Position numbers and translations under genes: made by a program
Shown here: positions 17,325 through 25,093 of the stretch, in pieces
Layout: each line of letters starts with the position of its first letter
How positions within the stretch are numbered: position 1 is the stretch's first letter
The notes under the pieces: model-generated
Database searches by the model: none
The model's input: the letters and a program-made list of their open reading frames with translations, nothing else
Told to the model about the DNA's origin: nothing
Source: Desulfovirgula sp.
GTDB taxonomy: Bacteria; Bacillota; Desulfotomaculia; Desulfotomaculales; Nap2-2B
Assembly: GCA_020725585.1 (NCBI GenBank)
Contig: DYES01000013.1
Coordinates: forward strand, 1 to 36,571
Direction: 5' to 3'
DNA length: 36,571 bases

Positions 17325-17445
17325 CGGCGTTCGTCCCTTGAGAATCCAGCGCGAAGGATCTCGACAGCGCTGCTGTGGTTCGCTCCGAGGCAAGCCGATG
17401 TTTCGTCGGCCTGGAGCACCGGAGCGACGAAAGGGACGAACGCCG
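17325..17445. other. Large structured element between selD and yedF (15-bp closing stem with inner hairpins)
   Basis: Bases 17325-17339 and 17431-17445 are perfectly complementary over 15 bp (CGGCGTTCGTCCCTT and its complement). The 91 bases inside can fold further. GAGA-a-TCC/GGATCTC lies at 17340-17362 and ACAGC/GCTGT at 17364-17376. CGCTCCG (17381-17387) pairs with CGGAGCG (17420-17426) around GCCGA/TCGGC (17394-17398 and 17406-17410). It is not a T-box or any riboswitch I recognise, and has no U-run. It could be an RNA leader of yedF, a small RNA, or a miniature inverted-repeat element. No coding sequence is convincing here. Confidence 0.6.
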
Positions 17446-17489
17446 ACCGAGGAAGCTTTTTCGACAGGTTCAGGAAGGAGTTTGAAAGC

Positions 17490-18116
17490 GTGGCGGACAA
17501 ACAGTTGAACTGCAAAGGTCTGGCCTGTCCGCAGCCGGTGCTAGAAACCAAAAAGGCGCTGGCCGAACTGCCTGCAGGAGCGAGACTAACCGTTATCGTG
17601 GACAACCCGGCAGCCAAAGAAAACGTTGCTCTTTTTGCCGCTAACGCCGGACACCGGGTGGAAGCAAAAGAAAACGGCGGGGAATTCATATTGCACATTG
17701 TCAAGGAAGGGACCGGGTTAATCCCGGAAAGCCAAAGGACCCGGGATCAAGAAACGTCCGAAAAACCGTCCCGGGCAACCAGAGTTGCCTACCTGATCTC
17801 CTCCAACCTTTTTGGTCAGGGCTCTCCCGATCTTGGCCAGGCGCTCATGAAAAGCCTTTTCGTTGCCCTCGCCGGGCAAGAGACCGCTCCGGAAGCGCTG
17901 ATCTTTATCAACACCGGGGTATACTTAAGCGCCCAGGGATCGGACGTACTTGACCATTTGCAAGCGCTCTGGTCCAGAGGAACCACCATCTTATCTTGCG
18001 GTACGTGCCTGGAGTATTACAAACTAAAGGAAAAGCTGGCGGTGGGTAGGATAAGCAATATGTACGAGATCATGGAACATTTATCAAAAGCAGAAAAAGT
18101 AATCACCATTGCGTAA
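17490..18116 (+). CDS. yedF: Sulfurtransferase-like selenium metabolism protein YedF
   Basis: This 208-residue two-domain protein has an N-terminal TusA-like domain (residues about 1-75) with the CPxP motif in CKGLACPQPVLETKKAL (C13). The C-terminal DsrE-like domain (about 95-208) has SCGTCLEYYKLKEKLAVG. YedF of this fused form is found beside selD in selenium-using bacteria and is thought to handle selenium transfer; its reaction is not established. The GTG start at 17490 has AAGGAG 9 bases upstream. The position right after selD and the shared strand support a selenium role here. It converges with rarA 25 bases downstream. Confidence 0.93.
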   Translation: MADKQLNCKGLACPQPVLETKKALAELPAGARLTVIVDNPAAKENVALFAANAGHRVEAKENGGEFILHIVKEGTGLIPESQRTRDQETSEKPSRATRVAYLISSNLFGQGSPDLGQALMKSLFVALAGQETAPEALIFINTGVYLSAQGSDVLDHLQALWSRGTTILSCGTCLEYYKLKEKLAVGRISNMYEIMEHLSKAEKVITIA

Positions 18117-18141
18117 AATTGCTCACTGGCTTGCTTAATCC

Positions 18142-19443
18142 TTATTGCTTAATTTTAATGTCTTTTTCTTTCCCTTCCCCAGAAGGCTCGTAAAAAACGG
18201 CCCCTTCCAGCCCCTCCGGGAGGTACTGCTGCTTCACCCAGCGGCCGGGGTAATCGTGCGGGTATTTGTAGCCTTTGCCGTGGCCCAGGACGCCCGCTCC
18301 CTTGTAGCTGGCGTCCCTTAAATGGATCGGGACGGGGTTGGCCCTTTGCTTTTCTACCGCCTCCATCGCCCGCTCAATTCCTTTGATCACGGAGTTGCTT
18401 TTGGGAGCGAGGGCGACGTAAAGAGCGGCCTCGGCCAGTACGATCCGCGCCTCAGGCAGGCCGATGCGTTCAACCGCCTGGGCCGCGGCGGCGGCCACCA
18501 CCAGCGCCTGGGGATCGTCTAGGCCCACATCTTCGGCGGCGTGAATCATGATGCGCCGCGCAATGAACTCCACCGGCTCGCCGGCGTAAATCAGGCGGGC
18601 CAGCCAGTAGAGGGTGGCCTGCGGGTCGGAACCCCGCATGCTTTTAATAAAGGCGGAAACCACGTCGTAATGCTCGTCCGCCCGGTCATAACTCAAAACC
18701 CGCCTCTGGCACGCTTCCTCGGCAACCGAAAGGGTTATTTTCCGCCTGCCCGCGCCGTCAGGAGGGGTACTCAACACGGCAAATTCCAGGTGATTCAGGG
18801 CGGCGCGCGCATCCCCGTTGGCCGCCCGGGCGATGTGTGCAACGGCCGCGGGCTCTATTTCCACCGGATAATTTCCCAACCCGCGCTCCTTGTCTTTTAA
18901 GGCCCGCTCGATAATCCGCACGATGGCTTCCTCCGAAAGGGGCTCAAAGCGGCAAAGCCGACAGCGGCTTAAAAGCGGGCGGATAACTGAAAACATGGGG
19001 TTTTCGGTGGTGGAACCGATCAGGATAACCAGACCGCTTTCCACCGAGGGCAAGAGCGCATCCTGCTGCGCCTTGTTAAAACGATGGATTTCGTCAATGA
19101 ACAAAATGGTTTTCTGCCCGTAATAAGCCCGCCGCTCTCGGGCTTCTTCAATTACCTTGCGCAAATCCGCCACTCCGGCCAAAACAGCGCTCAAGCTGAC
19201 GAAATGGGCCCTGGTCATCCCGGCGATAAGCAAAGCCAGCGTGGTTTTTCCCGTGCCGGGAGGTCCATAGAATATAAGCGAAGGCAAACTGTCTGCCTCG
19301 ATGCTCCGGCGCAGCATAGCGCCCGGCCCTACAATTGTCCCTTGCTCTTCAAATTCCTCCCAGGTACGGGGCCGCATCCTGTCGGCAAGAGGTGCCTCTT
19401 TTTTTAAACTCTCCTGGAACGCCTGCTGAAAAAGATCACTCAC
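18142..19443 (-). CDS. rarA: Replication-associated recombination protein A (MgsA/RarA AAA+ ATPase)
   Basis: RarA is a clamp-loader-like AAA+ ATPase acting at stalled replication forks with SSB. Walker A is GPPGTGKTTLALLIAG at about residues 60-75 and Walker B is ILFIDEIHRFNKAQQDALLP. Sensor 1 is LIGSTTENP. The C-terminal half is the tetramerisation domain with SFIKSMRGSDPQATLYWLARL and the end block YKYPHDYPGRWVKQQYLP. The 433-residue length is typical. The start is GTG 19443 with GAGGG about 8 bases upstream. It is a single gene, convergent with yedF. Confidence 0.95.
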   Translation of the reverse strand: MSDLFQQAFQESLKKEAPLADRMRPRTWEEFEEQGTIVGPGAMLRRSIEADSLPSLIFYGPPGTGKTTLALLIAGMTRAHFVSLSAVLAGVADLRKVIEEARERRAYYGQKTILFIDEIHRFNKAQQDALLPSVESGLVILIGSTTENPMFSVIRPLLSRCRLCRFEPLSEEAIVRIIERALKDKERGLGNYPVEIEPAAVAHIARAANGDARAALNHLEFAVLSTPPDGAGRRKITLSVAEEACQRRVLSYDRADEHYDVVSAFIKSMRGSDPQATLYWLARLIYAGEPVEFIARRIMIHAAEDVGLDDPQALVVAAAAAQAVERIGLPEARIVLAEAALYVALAPKSNSVIKGIERAMEAVEKQRANPVPIHLRDASYKGAGVLGHGKGYKYPHDYPGRWVKQQYLPEGLEGAVFYEPSGEGKEKDIKIKQ

Positions 19444-19596
19444 CGGAACTACCCTCTTTTGAAAATAAATGTATCCTAAAAAAATAAAAAAAGCAAAGAT
19501 TTTCTCTTTGTTTTACATTTTGATAGATACTTTATTTAATTATACAATAAGGCAGTTAATGTATTACAAAACCTGGGGGGGAACCAACCAGTCAAT

Positions 19597-19630
19597 TATA
19601 AAAGCCGGTCTTAAGGGATTAACCGGCTTT
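19597..19630 (-). terminator. Intrinsic terminator overlapping the stop of the small winged-helix gene
   Basis: On the minus strand, AAAGCCGGT (19630-19622) pairs with ACCGGCTTT (19609-19601) over 9 bp with a 12-base loop, and the second arm runs into a T-rich end (TTTTATAATT). The last codons and stop of the gene lie in the first arm. Confidence 0.7.
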
Positions 19631-19891
19631 AATCAGGCTAAAGAAATCACCGCCCAATTTTGTTAAACTGCAAATTTTGCTCTTTCCTTCGGTGGAAACA
19701 TCCACCAAACCAAGAGCAAACAGCTGCATGATCACGTGATCGAGAACGGCTCTTTTTACCCGGGCCGTCAAGGAGAGCTCCTCTTTGTTCATGCTCCCTT
19801 CCTCGATCAAGGCCCGGAGCACCCGTTCGGCTTCTTCCGGCAACCGATCGCTGACTTTGGTAAAATATTCCGCAAGGCTGATATCGGTCAT
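19619..19891 (-). CDS. Small winged-helix DNA-binding-like protein of unknown function
   Basis: This 90-residue protein is predicted to be a winged helix: helices at about residues 15-30 (EEAERVLRALIEEGSM), 33-40 and a recognition-like helix RVKRAVLDHVIMQLFALGLV. A short beta wing, VDVSTEGKSKICSLTKLG, follows, as in MarR- or ArsR-like folds. The ATG at 19891 is chosen because AGGAGGAGGTG lies 6 bases upstream; a GTG 9 bases earlier overlaps that site. It has its own terminator and lies between rarA and treY. No target is known, and no effector domain is present. Confidence 0.7.
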   Translation of the reverse strand: MTDISLAEYFTKVSDRLPEEAERVLRALIEEGSMNKEELSLTARVKRAVLDHVIMQLFALGLVDVSTEGKSKICSLTKLGGDFFSLIKAG

Positions 19892-19982
19892 ATGCCTCAC
19901 CTCCTCCTCCTCTTAAAAAGCAAACTTTTGCTAATAGTATGGTCATTTCTCTAACGAAATAATACATGGTTTAAAAAAATTT

Positions 19983-20040
19983 TTTAAAAAAATTTTCCCT
20001 GACCCAACACCCCTTAAAGAGCCGGTGATCAGGGAAATTT
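19983..20040 (-). terminator. Intrinsic terminator of treY
   Basis: Directly after the treY stop, AATTTCCCTGA (20039-20029) pairs with TCAGGGAAA (20002-19994) on the minus strand around a 26-base loop, and the second arm leads into a T-run (19993-19986 region). The next gene downstream has its own promoter region. Confidence 0.7.
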
Positions 20041-20041
20041 T

Positions 20042-22954
20042 TCAGGAGGTGCGGGACAGGGGGCTGACGAGCAGGGCGACGGGAAAATTTGCAAACAGGT
20101 CGGCGAGCGGCAGCGCTTTCTCCCGGGGCGAGGCGGCGCCCGTGGTGTTTAAACCGCTGTGCGCGCAGGCCAGCAGCGCCTCCCCCGTGAAAACGTTAGA
20201 CCACTCCCCCGGGGCGCCGGCAGGCAGGATTATCTCGCTTTTCCCCCAGATCTGCCTGCCGGGCAGCAAACCATCCGGAAAAGGCCAGTGGGACGATTCT
20301 TCGGCGGGCTTGCGCTGCACTTCGCCCAGCAGCCTGGCGAGCAGCCGGGGCACCGCCGCCACCGCCCAGGCCTTTTCCAGGCGCCTGGCAAAGGCGCAGA
20401 CGTGGCTATTCAAGCCGCCTGACGCGTGCAAAGGGATGTATTCTCCGGAGGCAAACAGCTCCTGGCAGCCCCTGCGCAGGTTGAGGGCCCTGTAAGTGAG
20501 GTAGAGTTTTATCCGGCCGTCCTCCCAGTGCGCGCAGAGTTCGCGCGCCAGGGGGGCCAGGCCATTTTTTTCCTGTTCCTGAAGACTCTCCAGAAGTGCG
20601 GCCCGGTGTCGGAAGTCCACCGGCCGCCGGTTGTCGGGGTCCACGAGGCTGAAATCCCAGAGTTCACTCCCCTGATAAAAGTCCGGCACTCCCGGAGCGG
20701 TTATTTTCAAGAGGACCTGCGCCAGGGAATTGACCGCGCCAAAGCAGGCGACGCGTCTTTGCAGGCGCTGGAAATCCTCAACAAACAAATTTTTTTCCGG
20801 CGGTTCGAAAATAGCTTTAAGAAAGCCGATCAGGCTCTTTTCGTAGGCTGCCTGCGGGCGGAGCCAGCTAGTGTAAATTTTGGCCTCGCGGGCTGCTTTG
20901 ATCAGGTAGGCGCCAAACCTTTCCAGGAATTCCGCTTCTTCTTCCCGGCGCAGCGGCCAGGCCCCGAGCAGGTTTTGGTAGATAAACCGCTCTGTGTTGT
21001 CGTCGGGGACGGGGCTGCCGTTTAGTGCCGGTTTCTTTGCCCGGTTAAAATCCTGCCAGCGCAGGAAATGTTCCGCCCAAAGGGCGGGGAGCTCCGAGAG
21101 CACGTTTAAGCGCGCCCGCACGTCCTCGCTTCGCTTGGTGTCGTGAGTGGAAGTGGCGTTGAGGGCATGCGGCCAGCGCTGCCGTCTGGCCAGATTCCAC
21201 CGGTGGAACTCTTCGACCGTTATTCCGCCGCCTGCCGGATCCCCGCCCACCTCGTTTAAAGAAACCAGCCGGTAGTAAACGTAAAGGGCGGTATCTTCAA
21301 ATCCCTTCGCCATGGCCGGGGCCGTAAATTGCTGCCATTTCCTGGTAAAATGAAGCCATTCCTTTTTTTGGGCCGGCGTAAATTCAGCCGGATACTCCTG
21401 GAGCAAGACGCGGCGCAAAAACGCGACGGCGGGGAGAAGGTTTGGGTTTCTGCGCCCGGCCTCGGCCACAGCATACTCTATTTTTTCGCGGTCCTGCCCG
21501 GCCGCCGGAGAATGGCCGAGATAAGTCCGGTAGACCGGCAGGCAGGCGGTGATCTCAAAAATACCCTGCTCCAGGTCGGCGATGGTCAGGTCCCTGCCGT
21601 GCCGGTCGCGCACCGCCAGGCGTCCCGCCTGCTGCGCCAGAGCGTGCGCTTCGGCGGCAAAAAGCTCTTTGAGCACGCGCTTTTTTTGCACATAGACCAA
21701 ATCAGGCGGCCCTGTTTCCTCTTGTTCGCCCCACCGGCAAGACAATTCGTCCAACTCTTTTATCCCGTCCGGATCAATAAAAAGGGTGTTGACCACATTC
21801 AAAAAGTCGTAGCCGGTGGTTCCGAAAACCGGCCAATCCGCGGGCAGTTCCTCGTCGCCGGACAGTATTTTTTCGACGATAACGTAAAAGGCCGGGCGCT
21901 TTTTTGCACCAGCCAGCGCGTTCTGCAGGCGCCGCAGGTAGCCCGGGGGATCGTACAACCCGTCCACATGGTCAATCCGCAGGCCGGTAACCCATTTTCC
22001 TTTGCACAGCTCCAGGACCAGGGAATGGGTTGCCGCAAACACCTTCCTTTGCTCCATGCGCAGCGAAACCAGTTCACTGATGTCAAAGAAGCGCCGGTAG
22101 TTTATTTCCTGGTTGGCCGCCCGCCAGAAGGATAAACGATAAAACTGTTCTCTCAAGAGCCTGTCCAGGAGGCGAAAACTTTCCGGGTCACCTTTGCGGC
22201 CGTTGAAAATCTGCAGGTCTTCCTCGATAAATTTTTTGCACTCCTCGTTTTCTTGAAAAAGCCGCCAGAGGACAGCTTTAACCTCCGGCCCGACGCTTTT
22301 TGCTTCCGGCGCGCTTTTCTTTAAACGATCACCCAGGGCCAGCAGCTGCACCGCCCAGGGTTCGTCCGCCCCGTATCTTTTTTGCAGCTCGTCCCCGCGG
22401 CGGTTAAGTATCCGGTGGTACGCCCGCAAATTCAACGGCAAGCGGTGCTCGTGATATTTTATCCGAAACCCGTCCCGGCCAAAATCCAGGGTCAGCTCCT
22501 GATTTTCCAGGGCCTCGCCGTAAGGTTTCCCCAGTACCGGGAGAAGCACTTTGTTTTTCATCCCCGGCCGGGGCGGCCGCCAGTTAATGTCAAAATAACC
22601 CGCAAAAGGCGAAAAAGGGCCGTTTTCCAAAACGTCCGCCCACCACTTGTTCGCGACGTCCGCCGCCATGTGGTTGGGAACGATGTCGAGAAGCAAACCC
22701 AGATTGGCTTCCTTGAGCGCGGCGGCCAGGGCAAAGAAGGCGCTTTCTCCGCCCAATTCCGGGTTCAGGCGGGTTGGGTCGACCACGTCGTACCCGTGGG
22801 CGCTTCCCGGACGCGCTGCGAACAACGGAGAAGCGTAAAGGTCGCTGATCCCCAGGGCGCTTAAGTACGGCACCAGCTTTAGCGCGTCGGGAAGGCGAAA
22901 GTCCCGATTGAACTGGAGGCGGTAAGTGGCAGCGGGAATGCGCAGGAAAAACAT
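20042..22954 (-). CDS. treY: Maltooligosyl trehalose synthase
   Basis: TreY (GH13) turns the reducing-end alpha-1,4 bond of a maltooligosaccharide into an alpha,alpha-1,1 bond, making maltooligosyl trehalose for TreZ. The start is ATG 22954, giving 970 residues beginning MFFLRIPAATYRLQFN, with GGAGG 6 bases upstream; an in-frame start at 23014 has no such site. Family blocks are LPYLSALGISDLYASPLF-like residues near the N-terminus, ADVANKWWADVLENGP, GLRIDHVDGLYDP (nucleophile aspartate), VIVEKIL (acid), FGTTGYDF and NATSTHDTKRSEDVRARL. It lies 6 kb from malQ-treZ on the other strand, so the pathway is split. It has its own terminator. Confidence 0.96.
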   Translation of the reverse strand: MFFLRIPAATYRLQFNRDFRLPDALKLVPYLSALGISDLYASPLFAARPGSAHGYDVVDPTRLNPELGGESAFFALAAALKEANLGLLLDIVPNHMAADVANKWWADVLENGPFSPFAGYFDINWRPPRPGMKNKVLLPVLGKPYGEALENQELTLDFGRDGFRIKYHEHRLPLNLRAYHRILNRRGDELQKRYGADEPWAVQLLALGDRLKKSAPEAKSVGPEVKAVLWRLFQENEECKKFIEEDLQIFNGRKGDPESFRLLDRLLREQFYRLSFWRAANQEINYRRFFDISELVSLRMEQRKVFAATHSLVLELCKGKWVTGLRIDHVDGLYDPPGYLRRLQNALAGAKKRPAFYVIVEKILSGDEELPADWPVFGTTGYDFLNVVNTLFIDPDGIKELDELSCRWGEQEETGPPDLVYVQKKRVLKELFAAEAHALAQQAGRLAVRDRHGRDLTIADLEQGIFEITACLPVYRTYLGHSPAAGQDREKIEYAVAEAGRRNPNLLPAVAFLRRVLLQEYPAEFTPAQKKEWLHFTRKWQQFTAPAMAKGFEDTALYVYYRLVSLNEVGGDPAGGGITVEEFHRWNLARRQRWPHALNATSTHDTKRSEDVRARLNVLSELPALWAEHFLRWQDFNRAKKPALNGSPVPDDNTERFIYQNLLGAWPLRREEEAEFLERFGAYLIKAAREAKIYTSWLRPQAAYEKSLIGFLKAIFEPPEKNLFVEDFQRLQRRVACFGAVNSLAQVLLKITAPGVPDFYQGSELWDFSLVDPDNRRPVDFRHRAALLESLQEQEKNGLAPLARELCAHWEDGRIKLYLTYRALNLRRGCQELFASGEYIPLHASGGLNSHVCAFARRLEKAWAVAAVPRLLARLLGEVQRKPAEESSHWPFPDGLLPGRQIWGKSEIILPAGAPGEWSNVFTGEALLACAHSGLNTTGAASPREKALPLADLFANFPVALLVSPLSRTS

Positions 22955-23105
22955 CTTAATCCTCCACCTGAATGAAAAGCGGTTCGCTTCAGCGCGTAAA
23001 AGTGCTCCAGCCATAATGCCGCTTTGTCGTCCTGCTGCCCGGCCTACTCTTTAAACTGCCTTAAGTCCAGGAACGGGCGGCAAATCAGCCGGTTCGGCCA
23101 GCAGG

Positions 23106-23141
23106 CCCTTTCTTCTTTGTTTACCCTTTCTTCTTTGTTTA
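23106..23141. repeat. 18-bp perfect tandem repeat in the treY upstream region
   Basis: CCCTTTCTTCTTTGTTTA occurs twice without a gap (23106-23123 and 23124-23141), about 150 bases upstream of the treY start. The 310-base stretch 22955-23264 otherwise holds only the trxA terminator and no gene that I can support. It may be a slipped duplication or a paired protein-binding site. Confidence 0.8.
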
Positions 23142-23203
23142 ATAGTTTGCTCTCAAGCATGCTTTAAAATAACGTCGTCAAGGGGGACTTTCTTCTCTCG
23201 GCA

Positions 23204-23240
23204 ATAAAAAAAGCACGTGCAAGAAGCTAACGTGCTTTTT
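23204..23240 (-). terminator. Intrinsic terminator of trxA
   Basis: AAAGCACGT (minus 23238-23230) pairs with ACGTGCTTT (23218-23210) around an 11-base loop and is followed on the minus strand by a run of T (to 23206). It lies 25 bases after the trxA stop. The plus strand also ends in TTTTT, so it could act both ways. Confidence 0.85.
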
Positions 23241-23264
23241 GGTCCTGGTCCATCTGTCCCCAAG

Positions 23265-23594
23265 TTATAAATACCGCTCTAAAATCTTTTTAATTTCTCC
23301 TTTTGTCTTAAAACCTATGGAACGCTCTAATTCCTGCCCGTTTTTAAAAACGATTAAAGTAGGTATGCTGCTCACTTTAAAGTTAGATGCCGCCTCTTGA
23401 TTTTCGTCCACGTTTAACTTCGCCACCTGCACCTTCCCCGCGTACTCGTCGGCAATTTCCTCGATGACCGGCGCAATCATTTTACAAGGACCGCACCAAG
23501 GAGCCCAGAAATCCACCATTACGGGGGTTTTTGCCGCGGCGAGAACCTCCTGGATATTTGTGTCGTTTAACGTGATGATATTCTCACTGGCCAA
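23265..23594 (-). CDS. trxA: Thioredoxin
   Basis: This 109-residue cytoplasmic thioredoxin has the active site WCGPC (C34 and C37), the buried aspartate in VMVDFWAPW and the cis-proline loop SIPTLIVFKNG. The start is TTG at 23594, with GGGAG about 9 bases upstream. It is a single gene ended by a strong hairpin, downstream of the 6S RNA candidate. The reductase is not in the window. Confidence 0.97.
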   Translation of the reverse strand: MASENIITLNDTNIQEVLAAAKTPVMVDFWAPWCGPCKMIAPVIEEIADEYAGKVQVAKLNVDENQEAASNFKVSSIPTLIVFKNGQELERSIGFKTKGEIKKILERYL

Positions 23595-23659
23595 TACTTT
23601 CTCTCCCTTCTTAAAAATTGCTACCCCGATTATATTTTGCGCGCTAAGGGGATGTCAAT

Positions 23660-23870
23660 AAAAAACCCCACTCGTGCCGTGATCCTCCCCAAGTTTTCTT
23701 GAACCCTGTCCCTACAGGTGGGTGCCCTCCTGGCTGCTTTTTGTGTCCCCTCGGTGGGGGCATACAAGCCACAACCAGAGGCCGGGCTCCCTTTCAATTT
23801 GTGTTGGCTCAAAACTTCAAGGTGATCACGCACACGGCAGGGTGCGTGCGCCGGATGTTTATGCCCTGTG
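23660..23870 (-). ncRNA. ssrS: Probable 6S RNA
   Basis: The gap between trxA and nif3 encodes on the minus strand an RNA of about 211 bases folding into one long irregular rod, as 6S RNA does. Closing pairs include CGTGATC (23830-23824) with GATCACG (23684-23678) and AAGTTTT (23817-23811) with AAAACTT (23697-23691). A large open middle follows, with a small CTGT-AGGG-ACAG hairpin on its 3' side. The terminal arm includes GGTTG/CAGCC and CCCC/GGGG (23759-23756 with 23750-23747). The 3' end is GGGG followed by TTTTTT (23665-23660). A strong promoter precedes it. 6S RNA traps sigma-A RNA polymerase by mimicking an open promoter. No GGAA tetraloop is present, so it is not SRP RNA. Another rod-like RNA remains possible. 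Confidence 0.72.
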
Positions 23871-23876
23871 GTTAAT

Positions 23877-23905
23877 ATGTTAACATAACCGAAGGCTCTT
23901 GGCAA
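23877..23905 (-). promoter_or_regulatory. Promoter of the 6S RNA candidate
   Basis: On the minus strand TTGCCA (23905-23900), a 17-base spacer and TAACAT (23882-23877) give a good vegetative promoter, with start expected near 23870. The two hexamers are the same as those of the MaoC-type gene promoter. The -10 region lies in the palindrome ATGTTAACAT. Confidence 0.7.
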
Positions 23906-23974
23906 GTACCCGCTGAAAAACTTTTACTACCCAGAATAATCGCAAAAATTCACGCCAGGGAGTAAAAAAGAAAG

Positions 23975-25093
23975 TTATCCAAAGATAAAAGGATCTGCCT
24001 GGCTGCTTGCTAAAAATATTTCCACGTCCCAGCCCTTTTGACGGCACCGCTCGCCGAGAAAATCCCGCAGGACGGGCAAAATTACGCGCTCCGTCCCGTA
24101 ATGCCCGGCGTCCACAAAGTTCATGCCCGCGGACAGCATATCCCTGGCGGCGTGGTAACCCAGGTCGCCGGCAACAAAAACATCGGCCTTTGCCGCCAGC
24201 GCATCCGGCCACAGTTCCGCTCCCGCTCCCCCGCAAACAGCCACGCGCCGGATTTCCCGCGCGAGGCTTCCTCCATAACGCAAATTTTTAAGCTCTAAAG
24301 CCTCCTTAACATAATCAATAAACTCCCCAAAGGCCATGGGCCTGGCCAGCTCGCCAATTCTCCCCATGCCCCGCGCAACTCCTTCGTTGGCCAGCGGGTA
24401 GAGATCGTAAGCCACCTCCTCGTAGGGGTGCGCCGCCAGCATCGCCTTTACCACCCGCTCCGCCAGTTCCGCCGGAAGAATGGTCTCCAGACGGACTTCA
24501 TCCACATACTCCAGCTCGCCCAGCTTGCCGATAAAGGGGTTGGCCCCTTCCAGGGGGCGAAAAGTGCCCTCGCCCTGGACCTGAAAAGCGCACTCGCTAT
24601 AATTGCCGATCCAACCGGCGCCTGCTCTGCCCAGGGCCGAGCGCACCTCATCCACATGGCTTAAGGGGACAAAGGTAACCAGCTTCAAAAGTTTTTGGCG
24701 GCGGGTGGTCCGGAGAACGCCCACTTCCGTAAGACCGAGTCTTTTCGCCAGGGCGTCGTTTACCCCCCGCCCGGCGCTGTCCAGATTGGTATGCGCCGCG
24801 TAAACAACCGTGCCGGCCCGGATGAAGGCGGCAACCAGAGCGCCCCGGGGCTGATCGAGGCGCAAATTTTGAAAGGGCCTGAAAAACAGCGGATGGTGGC
24901 AAATAACGGCCTGCGCGTCTTTTTCCATTGCTTCGCGGCAGGCTTCTTCGTCCGCGTCCAGGGCCAACAATACACGCGCAACCTCCCGTTCCGGGTCCCC
25001 CAACTGAAGGCCGGGATTATCCCACTCTTCGGCCAGCTCCAAAGGGGCCAGCTCTTCCACCAGGAAAAACAAATCTTTAGCTTTGGCCGGCAT
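23975..25093 (-). CDS. Nif3-like dinuclear metal centre protein (YqfO type)
   Basis: This 372-residue member of the NIF3/DUF34 family has the metal-binding ICHHPLFFRP at about residues 64-73 and HTNLDSAGRGVNDALA. The C-terminal DAGHYGTERVILPVLRDFL supplies further ligands. The central insertion (about 130-235) with a PII-like fold, including AAHPYEEVAYDLYPL, is the long form typical of Firmicutes. The role is unsettled, with GTP cyclohydrolase-type and metal-related functions proposed. The ATG lies within the last bases of trmK, a 17-base overlap, with GAGGTGATGGG upstream. Pairing with trmK is conserved in Firmicutes. Confidence 0.94.
   Translation of the reverse strand: MPAKAKDLFFLVEELAPLELAEEWDNPGLQLGDPEREVARVLLALDADEEACREAMEKDAQAVICHHPLFFRPFQNLRLDQPRGALVAAFIRAGTVVYAAHTNLDSAGRGVNDALAKRLGLTEVGVLRTTRRQKLLKLVTFVPLSHVDEVRSALGRAGAGWIGNYSECAFQVQGEGTFRPLEGANPFIGKLGELEYVDEVRLETILPAELAERVVKAMLAAHPYEEVAYDLYPLANEGVARGMGRIGELARPMAFGEFIDYVKEALELKNLRYGGSLAREIRRVAVCGGAGAELWPDALAAKADVFVAGDLGYHAARDMLSAGMNFVDAGHYGTERVILPVLRDFLGERCRQKGWDVEIFLASSQADPFIFG

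Noticed and set aside
17325-17445. T-box or known riboswitch upstream of yedF
   Set aside because: There is no T-box AGGGTGG-type sequence, no U-run terminator and no conserved riboswitch core that I recognise.
17314-17508. Small open frame between selD and yedF
   Set aside because: It runs across the long inverted repeat, has arginine-rich shadow-like content and overlaps the yedF start in another frame.
18116-18155. Shared terminator between convergent yedF and rarA
   Set aside because: Only a weak AT-rich inverted match and a short TTGCTTAAT direct repeat are present, not a convincing GC stem with a U-run.
23660-23870. SRP RNA as an explanation of the rod-like RNA (an AGCAGCCA string is present)
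   Set aside because: The GGAA tetraloop and the domain IV internal loop are absent, and the long central bubble fits 6S RNA better.
23630-23905. An open frame on the minus strand across the trxA-nif3 gap
   Set aside because: It has no recognisable protein features or ribosome binding site and overlaps the rod-like RNA with its own promoter and terminator.
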